Source: Marisa cornuarietis
Taxonomy: Eukaryota; Mollusca; Gastropoda; Architaenioglossa; Ampullariidae
Reading direction: 5' to 3'
DNA: 64,000 nt
Assembly (NCBI GenBank): GCA_004794655.1
Contig: SMMW01000082.1
Location: 124,001 to 188,000 of the forward strand
In this document: positions 50,801 through 63,045 of the stretch, in pieces
How the letters are laid out: every line of letters starts with the position of its first letter
How positions within the stretch are numbered: the stretch's first letter is position 1
Notes under the pieces: generated by a model
What the model was told of the DNA's origin: nothing
What the model saw: only the letters and a program-made list of their open reading frames with translations
Databases searched by the model: none
Program-made: the position numbers and the translations under genes

Positions 50801-53800
50801 ACTCAGTGGGTAGAGGACATTAAACTCAGTTTTGTTCCCTAATTTGTTGGAGGTTCTGTTTGATTTCATAAGTATTACAAAAAAAGTAGCAGCTGCTATA
50901 TTTGTTGAAAATTATGACAGTTTATATTTTTATGGTGGAAAGTGTGTAATTTAAAGATTGGCTTTGTTGTTTGAAGTTTTTATTTTTTTAAGTCAGAATA
51001 TTATTAGGCAGTTTTCTTTTCAAAGGTAATTAACCGACTGGGACTGAACTCCCTTGGACAGTTTTCTCCAAAAGAAAAAATAATTGAGTAAGTAACAGAA
51101 CGGTCTTTCTAGGGGTAATCAGTGCTATGTTTGTTAAGTGCTTCTTAAAAACATTTATGTAGACCACTTATTCAATATCTACGAGACAGGAGATTTTTTT
51201 TTTTGTAAAAAAAGATTGGGCTAAGCTGAATGCAAAATAGTATTTCCAAAAGTCTGAGTGAATATCCCCTCCCCTTCCATTTTTTTATATACAAATTTAC
51301 GATTATCACTATACACAGAAAGAGAATAAAACCTGCTCACATCTTGAATATGTGTACATTGTAATGCACTTACCCTATGAAGGGTACAGCTGATGATCCA
51401 CTAGGAGTGCATTTTAATTAGGCATATTGGGATAACTCCATCAATGAAGTATAGCATGTTTATCAATTAGCAGTGGATAATCTTTTATATGAAGTTAAAT
51501 AACTAAAATAATAATAATAAGTTTTTATGACTTGTCAACTTCAGGTACATGATTCCCAGTGACCGTGAAGGTCCACTGATGAGCATGGATGTTAAGGACT
51601 TTGTGCTGACAATAGGCTCTCGCTCTCCCTCCCCTGGGGGTGGATCTGTGGCTGCATTGTGTGGTTCACTAGTGAGTCTGACTGTAATACTTACTTTTGA
51701 ATGTTGCTTTGATCTTTGATATTTTGAGTTTTCATTATACCTGAGCGCAGTTTTTGGATGTTGCTGTGTTCTTTTGTATTTTGAGTCTTTTCATTATATC
51801 TGAGCACAGTTTTTTTTAATGTTGAATGGAGATGGCTGGTGTATTTTGAATTTTTTTTGTTATATACAATGTATATCAATGTGTGAGAGATAGTGTACCT
51901 CAGATCTTCACCATAACAGGGGGCAGCTCTTGGTTCTATGGTTGGCTTCTTAACTTATGGAAATCGCAAATTTCATCATCTGGATACAAAGATGAGAGAA
52001 CTCATAGCCCCACTTTACAAAGCCATGAAGGACCTCCTTCCCTTTGTTGACGCTGATGCTGCTGCTTTCAGTGAGTACATGGTGAGTGCAGCTAAGGCTT
52101 GCTTTACACATTAGATTACTGAGATGCCAATGCTTATTTATTATTCAACTGTGATATATTGTGGACATGTAAATATGTGTTACATTTTCATATATATATA
52201 TATACACATATATAAAAGTAGTACATTCTTAGATCCATTGGGTTATGAAAGGCAAATAAATGTTATAGCTTGTTTAGATATTGCAGTGAGATGGTAGCTG
52301 CCTGTCCATGTCATCTTTTGCAAATCTCCAACTTAAGATTTCCTAAAGCCGAACGATGCAATGCTTTCAAAACTGATTTTTTTTTAATGTCATCAAATTT
52401 AGTGGGTTAGTTGATTTTATCAGCACTCTATGTCTCTAAATTTTGCACAAATTTTTAAAATATATTTTTAAATTTAAGAGAGTCAGCACATCTGCTTACA
52501 GAATGTTATACCAAGTTGTTTTTTTTTTTTGTTTGTTGCAGCTTGCTGTAAAGTTACCAACTGACACAGAAGAAGAAAGTAAGGCGTAAGTTTTTTGAGA
52601 AACCATAACCATCATGATCCATTGTTAACTTTAAAAAGGGAGCATAATATATTACAATAGCTTTACCAGCATGGAGCCAATGTGGTGAGAAGACAGTGTT
52701 GCTGTTTGATTATCTCATCAGAAATGCATGTGACGAAGAGCTGATCTGGTCAGATGGATTATGCTCACTTGTAGTATCTATTTGTTTAGCAGTTTCGGTC
52801 TGAGACATGAAGCAGCAGTTAAATAAACCCCATTTTATAATCTTCATTTTATAATCTCTGAAAAAAGTTTCTCCACTGGCATTTGTTGACATTATCTTTA
52901 TGATTTCCTAAATGAGTGCAAACTAGCTCAAATGATATTTTAATGTTTGTGAAGGATGTTGGCAGTGTCATATGATATATTCATGTATGCAGTAGATGCT
53001 AGCCATGTCACATGATGCTTCAGTGTGTGAGAAGGATTCTGGCAGTGTCATGTGATATTTTCATCTGTGAAGTAGTGCCACATATTTTCAGACGTGAGAC
53101 TGCCATGCAGAGTGGACTACTAACAGCAGTGCAGGTACCATTGTGTGTAGCGCGGGTGGTAAACACCCTATGGCCAACCATTAATGAGCTTGCCAACTTC
53201 TGCAACATCAACTGCAAGTCAGATCTTCAGGTAAGGCACTTCCAGCTGACTTAAGTATTTTGTACGTTATTTCCAACTGACAAAGTACAAAGCACACCAT
53301 TTCCACCTGACTTCAGGTACGTGACATTATTTCCAACTGACTTTAGGTATGTGACACTTTTTCCAACAGGCAGCACCCATGAAGCTAGTGAGTGCTTTAA
53401 AGCTCCATTATAATGGGAATTCAATCATTGCAGAGAAAAACATTTCAGGGGATGTAACTGTAGAGGATTTACCTCTTTTTGAAGCGAGCAGTTTCTTCCC
53501 TTAAGTAAGATTCTTCTCGAGTTAAACAAAAATTATTAACATGATTGTTAGCCAGCTGCCCACCAGCAGTGCACTGAAAGTGGTATGTCAGTATCTCAGG
53601 GGAAAGTTAAAAGTGTACTAGACTGCACATTTTTACTTTAAATGACTTGGTTGAGCAGCTGCCGATGAGACAGCAATTCGCCATATGCGAGCTAGGCGTA
53701 TCCATGGGCATTCATTTGAAAATAAAAAAACCATTCTTTTCATCTAAGTATTGATTGACTTGATCCTAGGGTCATGTTCACTGAACATAGCAGTCACTTA

Positions 53801-54930
53801 GCTTTTAGTTGCTGAATACAGCATGTGTTGCTGAATACAGCATGTGGATACATGTCAGAAGGTCCAGTGAGGTTGGATTCAGTCAGAATGCATTTTTTGT
53901 CTACATTTGTTATTTAGGTTGGAGTGCGTGTCTTGGAAACAGCAGTGTGGGGAACTTATTATAATGTTGTAACAAATTTGAAGGACATCAAGGATGAAGA
54001 ACTCAGGGCAAAGGTGGGTCTTTTACCTTCTAATCTTAAAATTCTTATTTCTTACATTCTTCCCTTTAAATTAAAAAAAAAACAACCCATTTTTCAAACA
54101 CAATAGTTTCAAACTAATTTCTTATTTACATGGCATACATTTTCTATCAGCTGATGTTGTGTACCAAATGAAATGGCTGAGTGACTAAAGGACATCTTAA
54201 AAACTAGTTGGATTCAGCAAACTGAAGTACAGACATTTAAGTCGACAGTTGAAAAAAAAAAGAATTTTTACATCATTTGTGAGAGATTTGCATCTGCTAT
54301 GTCATCACTGGGTTTACTGATGATGTTAAAGATATGGACCATGTTTGGGTAGGGTTCTTGCCTTCATTTTTATACCCCACGCACAAAGTTTGATGGCTTG
54401 GCGTCCATTTAACATGATCTTTCTGGTCATGTGTTGTAAGCTGTTCCCAGTCGTTGTGATTGAATTTGAACAAGTTGGTCCATTGGAAAAAACCTTAGTT
54501 TTTAAATTGAATCTCAATGCATCTCATTTGTAATATTTGTCAAAACTCAAACTGTGACAAAATGACTCGGTGTAATCACAGTTTGCTATTGCTCTAACTA
54601 ATGTAGGGTTCCATCAGCTGCACAACTAAACAATGGGAGCTAATCACATTGAACGATTCTCTCTTCTCATGTGTTAGAAAAATAGCAGAGGCTTATGCTG
54701 ATGGCCTTTCCGGAATGGCTTATTTATAAGAGTTAATGTAAAGATGTGGACATCATTGAAGACAGGTAAATGAGATTTATTTTAGCCTTAAAGAAAGAGA
54801 GAGAGAAACGGAAACTGGACTTGTGTTTAATTTTTACATTCAGATGCAAGCTGAGATAGATGAGGCACTGACCACTGCCCAGCAAAACTGCACAGCAGTC
54901 TTGAAGGTGCTAGATGAGCGGAAAGAGTGA
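44850..54930 (+). CDS. FTCD: Formimidoyltransferase-cyclodeaminase, complete coding gene
   Basis: Fourteen coding exons: 44850-44903, 47391-47574, 48425-48553, 48672-48760, 49329-49502, 49732-49869, 50571-50702, 51026-51087, 51545-51671, 51920-52081, 52542-52585, 53092-53230, 53918-54013, 54844-54930 (TGA). All are GT-AG with matching phases, giving 538 residues (human 541). The cytosolic enzyme moves the formimino group from formiminoglutamate to tetrahydrofolate, then deaminates it to methenyl-THF, ending histidine breakdown. The N-terminal transferase starts [27 protein letters not shown] places His82 where the family's catalytic His82 lies. [10 protein letters not shown] and [13 protein letters not shown] belong to the second transferase lobe. 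The cyclodeaminase domain starts near residue 335, with PGGGSVAA at 351-358 and FVDADAAAF near 405. No frame damage is seen. Intron 1 carries a mariner relic. Confidence 0.97.
44904..47390. other. FTCD intron 1, transposon relic and AT-rich sequence
   Basis: The longest FTCD intron (about 2.5 kb). Apart from the mariner relic at 46430-47130 and a short (TA)n(GA)n run at about 47258-47282, I see no coding or repeat structure. Confidence 0.6.
46430..47130 (+). pseudogene. Mariner-like transposase relic in FTCD intron 1
   Basis: Frame 46442-46765 reads like the mariner N-terminal DNA-binding region ([20 protein letters not shown], then [11 protein letters not shown]). A frameshift near 46765 moves to [20 protein letters not shown] and [20 protein letters not shown], which keeps the block around the first catalytic Asp (TGD). 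After a stop at 46993-46995 the frame from 47007 resumes at the C terminus ([17 protein letters not shown]), so the segment with the other two catalytic acidic residues is deleted. It is inactive. I could not place terminal inverted repeats. Confidence 0.8.
51700..51880. repeat. Degenerate tandem repeat, about 57 bp unit, in FTCD intron 9
   Basis: Copies share 'tattttgagttttcattata' and 'ctgagc.cagtttttg', directly after the exon ending at 51671. Confidence 0.6.
53225..53375. repeat. Tandem repeat beginning just after the FTCD exon 12 donor
   Basis: Four imperfect 35-45 bp copies are built on 'atttccaactgactt.aggtatgtgacatt'. Copies carry AGGTA.GTGAC donor-like steps, and the first starts at the true donor CAG|GTAAGG (53230/53231). 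Confidence 0.6.
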
Positions 54931-57900
54931 CGTAGTGATGCAGGAGGAGAAAGGAAACTGGTGACTAGAAATTGTTCTTCATCTCAGTGCCATTGCCAAG
55001 AGCTGCAGGGACCATGGAGCTACCCATTGTGATATAGACTAGTTAATTGTTTGCTCAATATTGATTGAATAGTTAATCATACAATGATAAGTTTTCTATA
55101 CAGTTTTCTTTACTATCAATTGCGTTTTGATTGAATCCAATGACAGTACTCATGATTTAGCATGGCCTTTCAATTTTATCATTTTTGTGCTTTTAATGCA
55201 CTGTCTGTATGGTGTGCTGCTACAAACCATTTAAGAGAAAATGACAATTTTTTTTAAAGGTAGGTGTGAAAAATGTTGAGTTTTAATAGTCTATGTTTGT
55301 ATAATAATAATTAATGTTAGTTTTTACAGCACCTTGTCCCACCAACTAAGGCGGGTTTAAAGTGCTTACATACATGAAGTTGCAGGGCACCACTTATCAA
55401 CAAGCATCAAATGCATCCAACAAATTTATTCACCATCATTCAAATTATACTACTCACTAAGTCTTTCTCTCCCTCTCTCTCACACACACTCAGGGTAGAG
55501 AAAACCAGATTACTTGCGAAAACCCTGTAAACAGGTGTTACATTCATGTCTGAGCCAAATTCTCACTGTTATGGTGATGGGCACTGTAGCCACTGTGACA
55601 TCAACCATTTGGCCATGAAGCATTTAAAAAAAAAAAAAGAAAAATGTTGAGTTTTTGGATAAATATGAAAAGTGTTATGCATCCTCTTGTGCACCAGATT
55701 TTTACTTCATTGTGTGTTTAAAGTGGGTTTGGCTTTTTAATCAGCATACCCAATCATTTGTTGGCTTGAGTACCTATTTATTAAATTTTTATTTCACCTC
55801 AAGCAGATCTCATATTTAAATTTTGTTAAAATATCAAGATCCTGTGTATTCTTATAGTGTCATTTATTGTTGGTTATTTTCTTTTGTTTAGAAAACAAAA
55901 TGTAAACTTATGTCTCAAATTATAAAAAAACTGTTTTCTTAATATGTATGTCCCTCTATTATATGTAGGCCTTGCAAGAATCTGCGAAGTGGTATATCAC
56001 AGCAAATGATTCAAATTGCTTAAGTAATATAGTATCTCAGATGACTGTTACAGCAGAATACTGTGTAACCTGTTTGGAAGGTTGTTTTGGTGACTCTGAT
56101 AATGCAGACTGCTGTTTAATCTTCAAGTTTTGAATTATTTCAATGACTATGTTACAACAGAAGATCATATTTTTAATGTTTCTTGCACGCCTACTACCAA
56201 AATGCAGAGGGTAAATTTGTTCCTGCATTAATAAGCTTTTGATTTGATCATCATGCCATCCAGTATTTAATGGCCAAGCAATAAAATATAACATCCGGCC
56301 AGCAGTTATAACTGAATGACTGTGAACGGGAGGTCATTGTCCTCGGAATACTTAATCTCCCGACTGCTTCTCTATTTTCTTTTAGAGAAAACAGGGTATT
56401 TTTTTTCTCATCGTCTGTGTTGTCCGCATATTTTTTTCTTACCTACCCTTTGCAAAACTTGCTTTTGTTTAGTGGTTTATTATTGTTCAGTATTTTTTAA
56501 GCTTATGTTTACAGAATGTATTTTGCTGAGATTTTTACTTTAATTTGAACCCCCTTCACACCCTTAGTTCATACCCCTAGTTCACAAAAGATGCTGCTTC
56601 TTTAACAGCAGATGAACTGCACAGCAGATGCAATCAAAAGACATAGGGTATGAGTTTTTTTCTATATGCTGCTCATTGAGGCTGATATGGATGTACAAAC
56701 CTTACGCACAGGATCAAAACTTTCCATAACTGGTCATTTTCAAAATGTAGCTTATCAGTATGCATTTTGCTTTGTATATCATGAGCATGGACTTGGTTTG
56801 TCAAGTTCTTTTACTTGGATATAAAATTTATCATCATTAAACCGTTGGTTTTTCTTTTAATATGAGACGGTTTTCTTTGACTTATTTTGACCACTTATTC
56901 CTTAGACTTATTTTGATCTTGAGGCGTGAGAGAATTGGAAGTTGTTCTATGAAAAGTTATCTCTTGGAATTTTAAAACTGCATTGGTCTTGTTTTTATAA
57001 TAGATCTGGAGAATATTGTTTGATTGTATCTCCCAATATAATGCTCTCCGGCAAGATTTTAGGGTATAATGTGACAACTTTTACCATAAATATCTTTGTG
57101 TTAATATTTGTTCTTCATACTATAAACCATTCTAACATCATGTTCATTAGACTTTCGTATTCAAAATTTAGAAAAAAGATTTTAAGTAGCTACCTGGAGT
57201 CATCAAAACCGAGATTCATTGTGAAGTGGAACAGTCCTGTTACAGTTAGTTGCATTTCTTTTATTAAGTTTGAGTGAATAATATTCTAATTTTACCCAGA
57301 ATTTTGTAATGATGATGCTAAAAACTTGTGTCTTTATTAATACATGTGTCCCCCTTATATTTGCAGCAATCCACTCCTGCAGCTTAACTTTTTTTAACGT
57401 TTTTTATTCGTAATGTATTTGTACAAGCTTTAGCCTTTTCATTTTTTTCCAGTTTACAAATACTCCTCTTCACTTATTGTCAGGCAAGAAGAGAGAATAT
57501 TAATCACAAACATGTCACGCACAAGCACTTAACATCTTTCGCTTTGTACCATTTTGTTGCTTGTTTTGACATCATATTAGTCACAGGTGCTGTCCATCCA
57601 ATAATTTGTCGTAGTATTTGTTAATAGTGGGAAAAAACCTGGAATGTCTTACCTTTTATTAAGTTTAACACTTCAGAATTGTGAAGATCTGTATATACAG
57701 CAGGGAAAGGTAAAGTTTTATTCACTGGGCTGGGCTCATAATAATTCTTATCTATTTTCCCACTCAAAAAGAGCCTGTAGTGTCTGCTGACCTAAACTGT
57801 TTGAATATTTCTGTCTCGACAAGAGAAACGGATACTCATGCAACTGAGTAGTTTTGAAAAGGTATAGTAACTTCCTGCACTCCAGGAACATGTTGTTTTA

Positions 57901-60130
57901 ACATAAAAGGGAACTATAAACAACTATTAGAACATGTTTCAAAAGAACATTTTGCAGGTGAAGAGAAGACTGTGTCATCATTTTTTTAATTTGAAAATGG
58001 CAAAGTTAGTGTTTTTAAGGTTTATATCATTTCCAAACATTTCATTGCAATTTTATGTATTTAATTTTGCAGTATGTTTTATCGACACTGCTGATGGCTT
58101 TTAAACACTGATCATGCCTTTCTGTACATTGGTAAAATCCTTTCTGGACTGCTTTGACAGTACTTTCTGTTCAGTACTGCTTTTCCTATGTAACTAATTT
58201 TTTTTTTTTGATTACAAACTGTTTGAGGTGCCTTACACTGTTTGTCATAGGGATATCAGAAAGCAAGGTTTTTATGTTTTTTAAACGAGACATTTGAAAG
58301 AGGATAAGACTAAAGGCGATGAAAATGTAATGCCAAGCTGAAAGATTTTGACCCTTTCAACTTCTAAAGATTCCCAGGTCAAATGAAATCAAGATTATCT
58401 CGTCCCCCTCCCACATCCACCTGACATCCATATAAATTAGTCATCCCAAATATTGAGAAAATATCCTTGAAAGATGCACATAAACTTAGAATGCTGGAGT
58501 ACAAAACCTGTCTAAGCTATGAATCTAATTCGTTTGTTTAAATAAAAGTTGTTGACGTGCATGCTCCCTAAGCATGGCACGAAAACAAAACAAAAACTGA
58601 GTTCTCAAGAGCTAAACCAAGGGAGGGAAATCGGAATCTCTCTTCACTCATTTGATATTTTTTTGTGAAAATTGTTCTATTAATACACATTTCTATAGAT
58701 TTCTTCACTGTTTTGAAAAATAAGGCTTCTGGGCAGTATGGTGTAATAGGTCCCCTATGTCCAATTAAGCAGGAGCTTTGAACGCTTTTAATTTCTCCAC
58801 AAGTTTACCTTTACTTGATGCATCTCCAGAAAGACTTCCTCAGGTTCATTTTAATATTTTAATTGTAGTTGTTTGCAATATTCTCAAAGTTTGAATCATA
58901 TCTTGGATAAGCTTTGGGAACACACTTTATCAAAATCAACATTGCCTGATAACAACAAGCATATGTGAAACATGTTGATTTGTATACATGCTGTGCATCT
59001 CTGATTAAGTTGTCGCTATTCAAATGGAGCAGTGCCTGTGAGATTCTTGTGATCTTTCACACATTCATTGACTCCTTCAGCCAAGGGTTGAAACTGACAC
59101 ATTATACCTGTAGATATAGAGAGGTGAAATTTAGGAGAAACCAGGGTTTTGTTACCTCTGTTCTACTTACAATTGGCAGGTTCTCTCTCGCCCCTCCTAC
59201 TTATAAACATGGGAGACATTCACATGCATTTCTTTCTTGATTGTGAAATGAGGCTGTATTCATTGTTTGCTCTGAATACTAGTTAATTGGATTTGTCATC
59301 TTGTCGTCTGGCAACTGGACACAAGATCTAGAAACCCTGGAGACAGAGTGAAATGGCAGATTGAGGAAAGTTACAAGGTTGGTTGCAATACAGCTTGTAT
59401 CAGGTGCCCATCAAGTTTGTTTTGCCTACAGTTCGTATTTTCATGTTTTTCAAAACTCAGAGTACTCGTGAAGAGGTGAATGATTGCAAACACACTGCCA
59501 GTGCCAGCTCCCACTGCGTTTGAGTACGCAGCATGTTGAGTGAAGCTTGTAGGGACTTTTGAGAGCAAGTGAAGACATAATGAAAACAGCGGGGTGCACA
59601 GTGGGTAGCAGCAGTCACACTTCGGGTAGAGCAAAGTCATGCAGGCTGGAGCGATAACAGATACATAAATCCCTGAGGAAGTTGAATTCCTGACGATGCA
59701 TCATGAACATTCAGGCACCTGCACTAGCAGAACTGGTTTACTGACAAGTCTCTGTAGCATGTCCGGCAGCATTTGTATCTTTGTGCTCACTAACCAGAGC
59801 TCAGATGTAATCTCGATTTGCGGGAGATGGAGAATGTTTTGTACCAAACGACAGCTAACACTCACTTTCAGTATTGTTTTATCGCAAGCACCTAGCTTTA
59901 TTCAGATTTTCTGATTTAATTTTGACAATGAGGTTGATGTGAGCGTAATATGATAATCAGTATCTTATTGTAGAAATGGTCTAATCGATTTCCCTTGTCT
60001 GGGCTGATTTTTTTCTGGTACTACAATTTCATTTCTAATAAAATGTTTAAAATGCTTTTGATTTTCTGATGGCTTTGTGAAGCTGTGCATATATGAAGGT
60101 CTTTTTCGTACCTCGTATCTTGACATATCT
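54931..60130. other. 3' flank of FTCD and intergenic stretch
   Basis: A poly(A) signal candidate AATAAA lies at 56280-56285, about 1.35 kb past the FTCD stop. A SINE occupies 55303-55622. From about 56.3 to 60.1 kb I see AT-rich sequence with no recognisable exon, RNA gene or transposon. Confidence 0.5.
55303..55622 (-). repeat. tRNA-derived SINE with LINE-like tail
   Basis: On the minus strand, a tRNA-like head with an A-box-like GATGTCACAGTGGCTA (about 55605-55590) is followed by a body and a 3' part CCGCCTTAGTTGGTGGGACA, then AAGGTGCTGTAAAAACTAAC and an ATTATTATT tail. It lies within the likely 3' UTR or 3' flank of FTCD. Confidence 0.5.
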
Positions 60131-60312
60131 CTACAGAAGTAGAGAGTGAGAGACAGAAGTAAAAAACATAGTGAGACAAAGGTAGTGAGAGACACAAGTA
60201 GAGAGACATAGTGAGAGAGAGAGGGGTGTGAGAAACATAGTCAGAGGTAGACATTGTGAGGGAGAGAGAGAGGTAGTGAGACATAGAGGAAGACAAAAGG
60301 GTGAGAGAAGAG
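60131..60312. repeat. Purine-rich GAGA minisatellite
   Basis: Nearly all bases on the plus strand are A or G, with repeats of 'agtgagagac' and 'gagacatagt'. Reading its complement gives a meaningless Ser/Leu/Thr-rich frame. Confidence 0.75.
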
Positions 60313-60404
60313 GAAGTAGCCATAATTCTAATTTCACTCAGCAAGGCAGCATCAATGTTTTTTTTTAAATTAAAGCAATCCTACAGTTTATTTAACGAGA
60401 CTAA

Positions 60405-61560
60405 CATAACTGCCACAAGGACAAGGATAATACTAGAGAGACTGAAGAAGGCATTAGACAAGAGACTGAGACCAGAACAAGCAGGGTTTCGCCAGAATGT
60501 CATGCACTGAACACATTGCAACCCTCCTCATCATAGAACAGTCTATCGAATGGATATCCTCCCTTTATATAACATTTGTGGATTTTGAGAAGGCCTTCGA
60601 CAGTGTAGACAGGGACGTCATCTGGAGGCTGATGAACCACTATGGTATTCCGCCCAAATCCATAAACATCATCCAGGGATTGTGTGAAGACTTGTCCTGC
60701 CAAGTGATCCATGACGGAAAATTCACTAAAACTTTTGTAATGAAGACTGGCCAACAATCTTCCTGATGGTCATAGACTGGATTATGTGTAAAACAACCCA
60801 AGACAACAACACCGGTATCCAGTGGACCTTCACCCGACAGCTAGAGGACCTGGACTTTGCAGATGACATTAGTCTCCTATCTCATCGGCGGCAGCATGCG
60901 CAAACCAAACTGAGCAAGCTAGCAGAGGAAGCAAAGAAGACCGGCTTCACATATCTAGGAAGCATCGTCAGCAAGGATAGTGGAGCTGACGACGACATCA
61001 GAAGCCGTTTAAACAAAGCCAGGCATGCTTTTAACACCCTACGCCCCATTAGGAACTCCCGAGCATTATCCCTCCCCAATGACCCGTATCTTTAACACCG
61101 ATGTGAAGGCAGTCCTACTGTATGGCTCTGAGACCTGGAGGGTGACAAACACCATCAACAACAAACTCCAGACCTTTACAAACCGATGACTCCGCCATAT
61201 TTTGGGAATAAGATGGCCTAAAATGATCTCCAATAGCAGCCTGTGGGAAAGAACAACCAGAATGCCACTAGTCAAGACATCAAACAGCGCAAGTGGGGCT
61301 GGATAGGACACACCCTGTACAAACCAGCTGACACCATTGCCAGGCAGGCATTTGACTGGAACCCTCAGGGGAAGATGAAAGTTGGGAGGCCAAAACAGAC
61401 TTGGAGAAGATAGAGTGAAGCAAAGGATGCCGGAACCACATGGGCCCAACTGAGGGGCGGGGGGCTGTCCAAAACCGGGCCCGCTGGCGAGGTGTTGTTG
61501 CGGCCCTATGCTCCTCAAACAGTAACAAGGAATGATGATGATGATGATGAACTGCCACAA
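60405..61560 (+). pseudogene. Broken reverse transcriptase of a non-LTR retrotransposon, second family
   Basis: Translation across shifting frames gives ERLKKALDKRLRPEQAGF, FVDFEKAFDSVDRDVIWRLM, then a jump (the segment before LSPLLF is lost) to LEDLDFADDISLLSHR with the catalytic ADD box. A second deletion leads to FTYLGSIVSKD, VLLYGSETWRVTN and GRPKQTWRR-type residues, and the element ends in (GAT)n at 61533-61550. At least two internal deletions and several frameshifts make it non-functional. The 5' endonuclease part is absent. Confidence 0.88.
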
Positions 61561-61624
61561 TCAACCTGACAACCTGAGCTCTACAGCCACCATTCCTCCC
61601 CTCTGTCTCTCCTCTTGTTCGGTC

Positions 61625-61970
61625 TCTCTGCTACTGTATATACTTCATGTTAGGGTAAGACAGGACATGTCTACTACAGTATACTTTATGTTATGATGTC
61701 AGTACATGTCTACTACAGTATACTTTATGTTAGGGTAATTTAACACGTCTACTACACTATGTACTTTATGTTAGGGTAAGACAGCACGTCTGCTACAGTA
61801 TCTACTTTATGTTATGATGTCAGTACATGTCTACATGTCTATACTTCATGTTAGGATAGCTTAGCACATCTACTAGAATATACAGTATCTTTTATGTTAG
61901 GGTTAAGTCAGCACATGTTTACTACCGTATACACTTTATGTTATGGTCAGTCAGTACATGTGACATGTCT
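61625..61970. repeat. Minisatellite, about 40-50 bp unit, seven imperfect copies
   Basis: Each copy carries 'ctactacagtatactttatg' or a variant, then 'ttagggtaagacagcac' or 'ttatgatgtcagtacatg'. The two endings alternate irregularly. Confidence 0.8.
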
Positions 61971-62449
61971 CACATTCCTGAGCTCAGTCATTAAATTCCA
62001 AGCTGTCATACATCCCATCCCTTAGACACCATGACACTAAGTCTGAGACTCTTCCTCAGTTAGTCATGTCATTCACTTACTAAATTTTGAAGAGAAATTT
62101 CTCTGGGAATCAACACTTTATCTTTCACCTATTTGACTCCTAACATTATCTTCTACTATCAATGGCCACCTGCATGCTTGAACTCATTAATTAAATAGAA
62201 TATAAATAATATTTAATGAAATAGCTTATCAATACTATTTAACGAAATAGCTTATCCACACAGGCAACTGGTCATGTAACACTTCCCCCTTCTGTCTCAG
62301 CGACAATAACTTCTCGAAACTAAAATGTAACAAAAATTCTTGAAATTCTCTCCTCCTTTTACTATAACACAATACAAAGAATGGGAAAAGCTTTGATGTT
62401 ATTTTTTCATGAAATGTACTGAGAACAAGGCACAAAGACTTTATCGCCT

Positions 62450-63045
62450 TTGTGTTTAACATCAGTCACAAGACCACCAAGACGCAGTAGTGGTAGTACT
62501 GACATCTCATACCCTGTCACAGGATCCCAGGGTCACTCACTTCGATCGGATTCCCTCCTGGGTGGCAGGTATTCCTACGCTGACGACCTAATCCCCTCGC
62601 GTGTACACAGGATTCAGCCACATGCTGGCGAAACTGCTGACAGGAGTGAGCACTAATCACTAATCACATGCTTGTTCAGAGGATTCTCCTTTCTGGCCTG
62701 CCGTCGTCCTGGAGCCCATCAGATGCGGTCAATGATGTCCCGCTGGCTCCGACATGGTGTACGCGGAATATTTACAGAGTGAAACGCGGAGACACCTCGA
62801 GAGCTCCGTTAATTAAACTACAACTTGTTGTCCTGCAAACCAGATTAGAGGCCTCGGCTCTCGTGACCATCAGACCACGTCAATGACAATGAGACAGTCA
62901 CGATGGGCGATGAGAGTCGCAAGAGATGTACACCACACCAACAGCCACCCGGCAGTTGTTTCACGCGGACACCTGGTGATGCCTGGTGGTGCACTCGTAA
63001 CCTGATGGTGCAGTCTGATGGTGCACTCGTAGCCTGGTGGAGAGT
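62450..63045. other. GC/CpG-richer segment, possible exon or promoter, not identified
   Basis: Base composition changes sharply from AT-rich to CG-containing sequence (ttcgatcgga, gctgacgacc, ctcgcgtg, gtacgcgg, aacgcgg). An open frame of about 66 codons follows an AG at 62464-62465 (TRPPRRSSGSTDISYPVTGS), with no domain I recognise. It could be an exon of a gene further right, a promoter, or a GC-rich repeat that flanks the satellite. Confidence 0.3.

Noticed and set aside
60020..60340. Ser/Leu/Thr-rich minus-strand frames of about 107 codons
   Set aside because: They are the complement of the GAGA purine repeat, without splice or start context.
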